Shown piece by piece: positions 62,199-64,000 of a stretch of 64,000 nt of DNA. The DNA comes from Marinobacter sp. es.048. GTDB taxonomy: Bacteria; Pseudomonadota; Gammaproteobacteria; Pseudomonadales; Oleiphilaceae. The position numbers and the translations under genes are program-made. The first letter of the stretch is position 1. Each line of letters begins with the position of its first letter. The notes below the pieces were generated by a model that was given only the letters and a program-made list of their open reading frames with translations, ran no database searches and had not been told where the DNA came from. The DNA lies in the NCBI RefSeq assembly GCF_900188435.1, contig NZ_FYFA01000002.1:620001-684000 (forward strand), read 5' to 3'.

Positions 62199-64000
<1,802 letters not shown>

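Overview
This window looks like a chromosomal segment of a marine gammaproteobacterium, most likely Marinobacter or a close relative. The support is the pairing of conserved orders (alaS-lysC-csrA followed by tRNA-Ser/tRNA-Arg; pyrG-kdsA-eno, ftsB-ispD-ispF-truD-surE-pcm, nlpD-rpoS; rnfABCDGE-nth; purMN; lptFG/pepA-holC-valS), moderately high GC and protein sequences of Pseudomonas/Marinobacter type. The genus call is inference. It is almost all housekeeping DNA at high coding density. I see no prophage, insertion sequence or CRISPR array.

Layout. 1-5 kb: 3'-truncated dbpA, a DUF2058 gene, a small secreted Gly-rich protein and a 668-aa secreted protein with a C-terminal sorting-type tail, then a 625-bp AT-rich gap. 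5-7 kb: a chemoreceptor. 6.9-12.1 kb: a minus-strand stress/low-oxygen-type cluster (LOG-family protein, beta-CASP nuclease, phosphoketolase, two small stress-type proteins) in which the phosphoketolase is a clear pseudogene with two nonsense codons, a frameshift and an internal deletion. 12.2-17.1 kb: two identical tRNA-Arg, tRNA-Ser, csrA, lysC, alaS. 17.2-26.7 kb: RDD membrane protein, lptG/lptF, pepA-holC-valS-panE-like, and a PduO-type adenosyltransferase. 26.7-32.7 kb: a second chemoreceptor with a possible FliA promoter, ampE, ampD, and a DUF1631 gene. 32.9-37.6 kb: nadC, yqcC-like, an orphan ParA ATPase, hda, a pgsA-type gene, DUF2066. 37.7-44 kb: purM-purN, DUF3108, avtA, yjaG-like, dcd, mrp. 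44.2-52.4 kb: metG, the complete rnfABCDGE electron-transport operon and nth. 52.4-64 kb (all minus strand): chalcone-isomerase-like protein, rpoS, nlpD-like, DUF368, pcm, surE, truD, ispF, ispD, ftsB, eno, kdsA and the 3' part of pyrG.

How the parts work together. Envelope functions recur: LptFG export LPS, KdsA makes KDO, DUF368 is linked to undecaprenyl-phosphate recycling, IspD/IspF feed the isoprenoid supply, AmpD/AmpE act in muropeptide recycling, and NlpD probably activates an amidase. Post-transcriptional and stationary-phase control is represented by CsrA, with GGA motifs in its own leader, and by RpoS, with an A-rich Hfq-like leader. I found no convincing new multi-gene system. The most informative oddities are the decaying phosphoketolase in an otherwise intact stress cluster, a long branched palindrome between eno and kdsA, and the A-rich structured rpoS leader.
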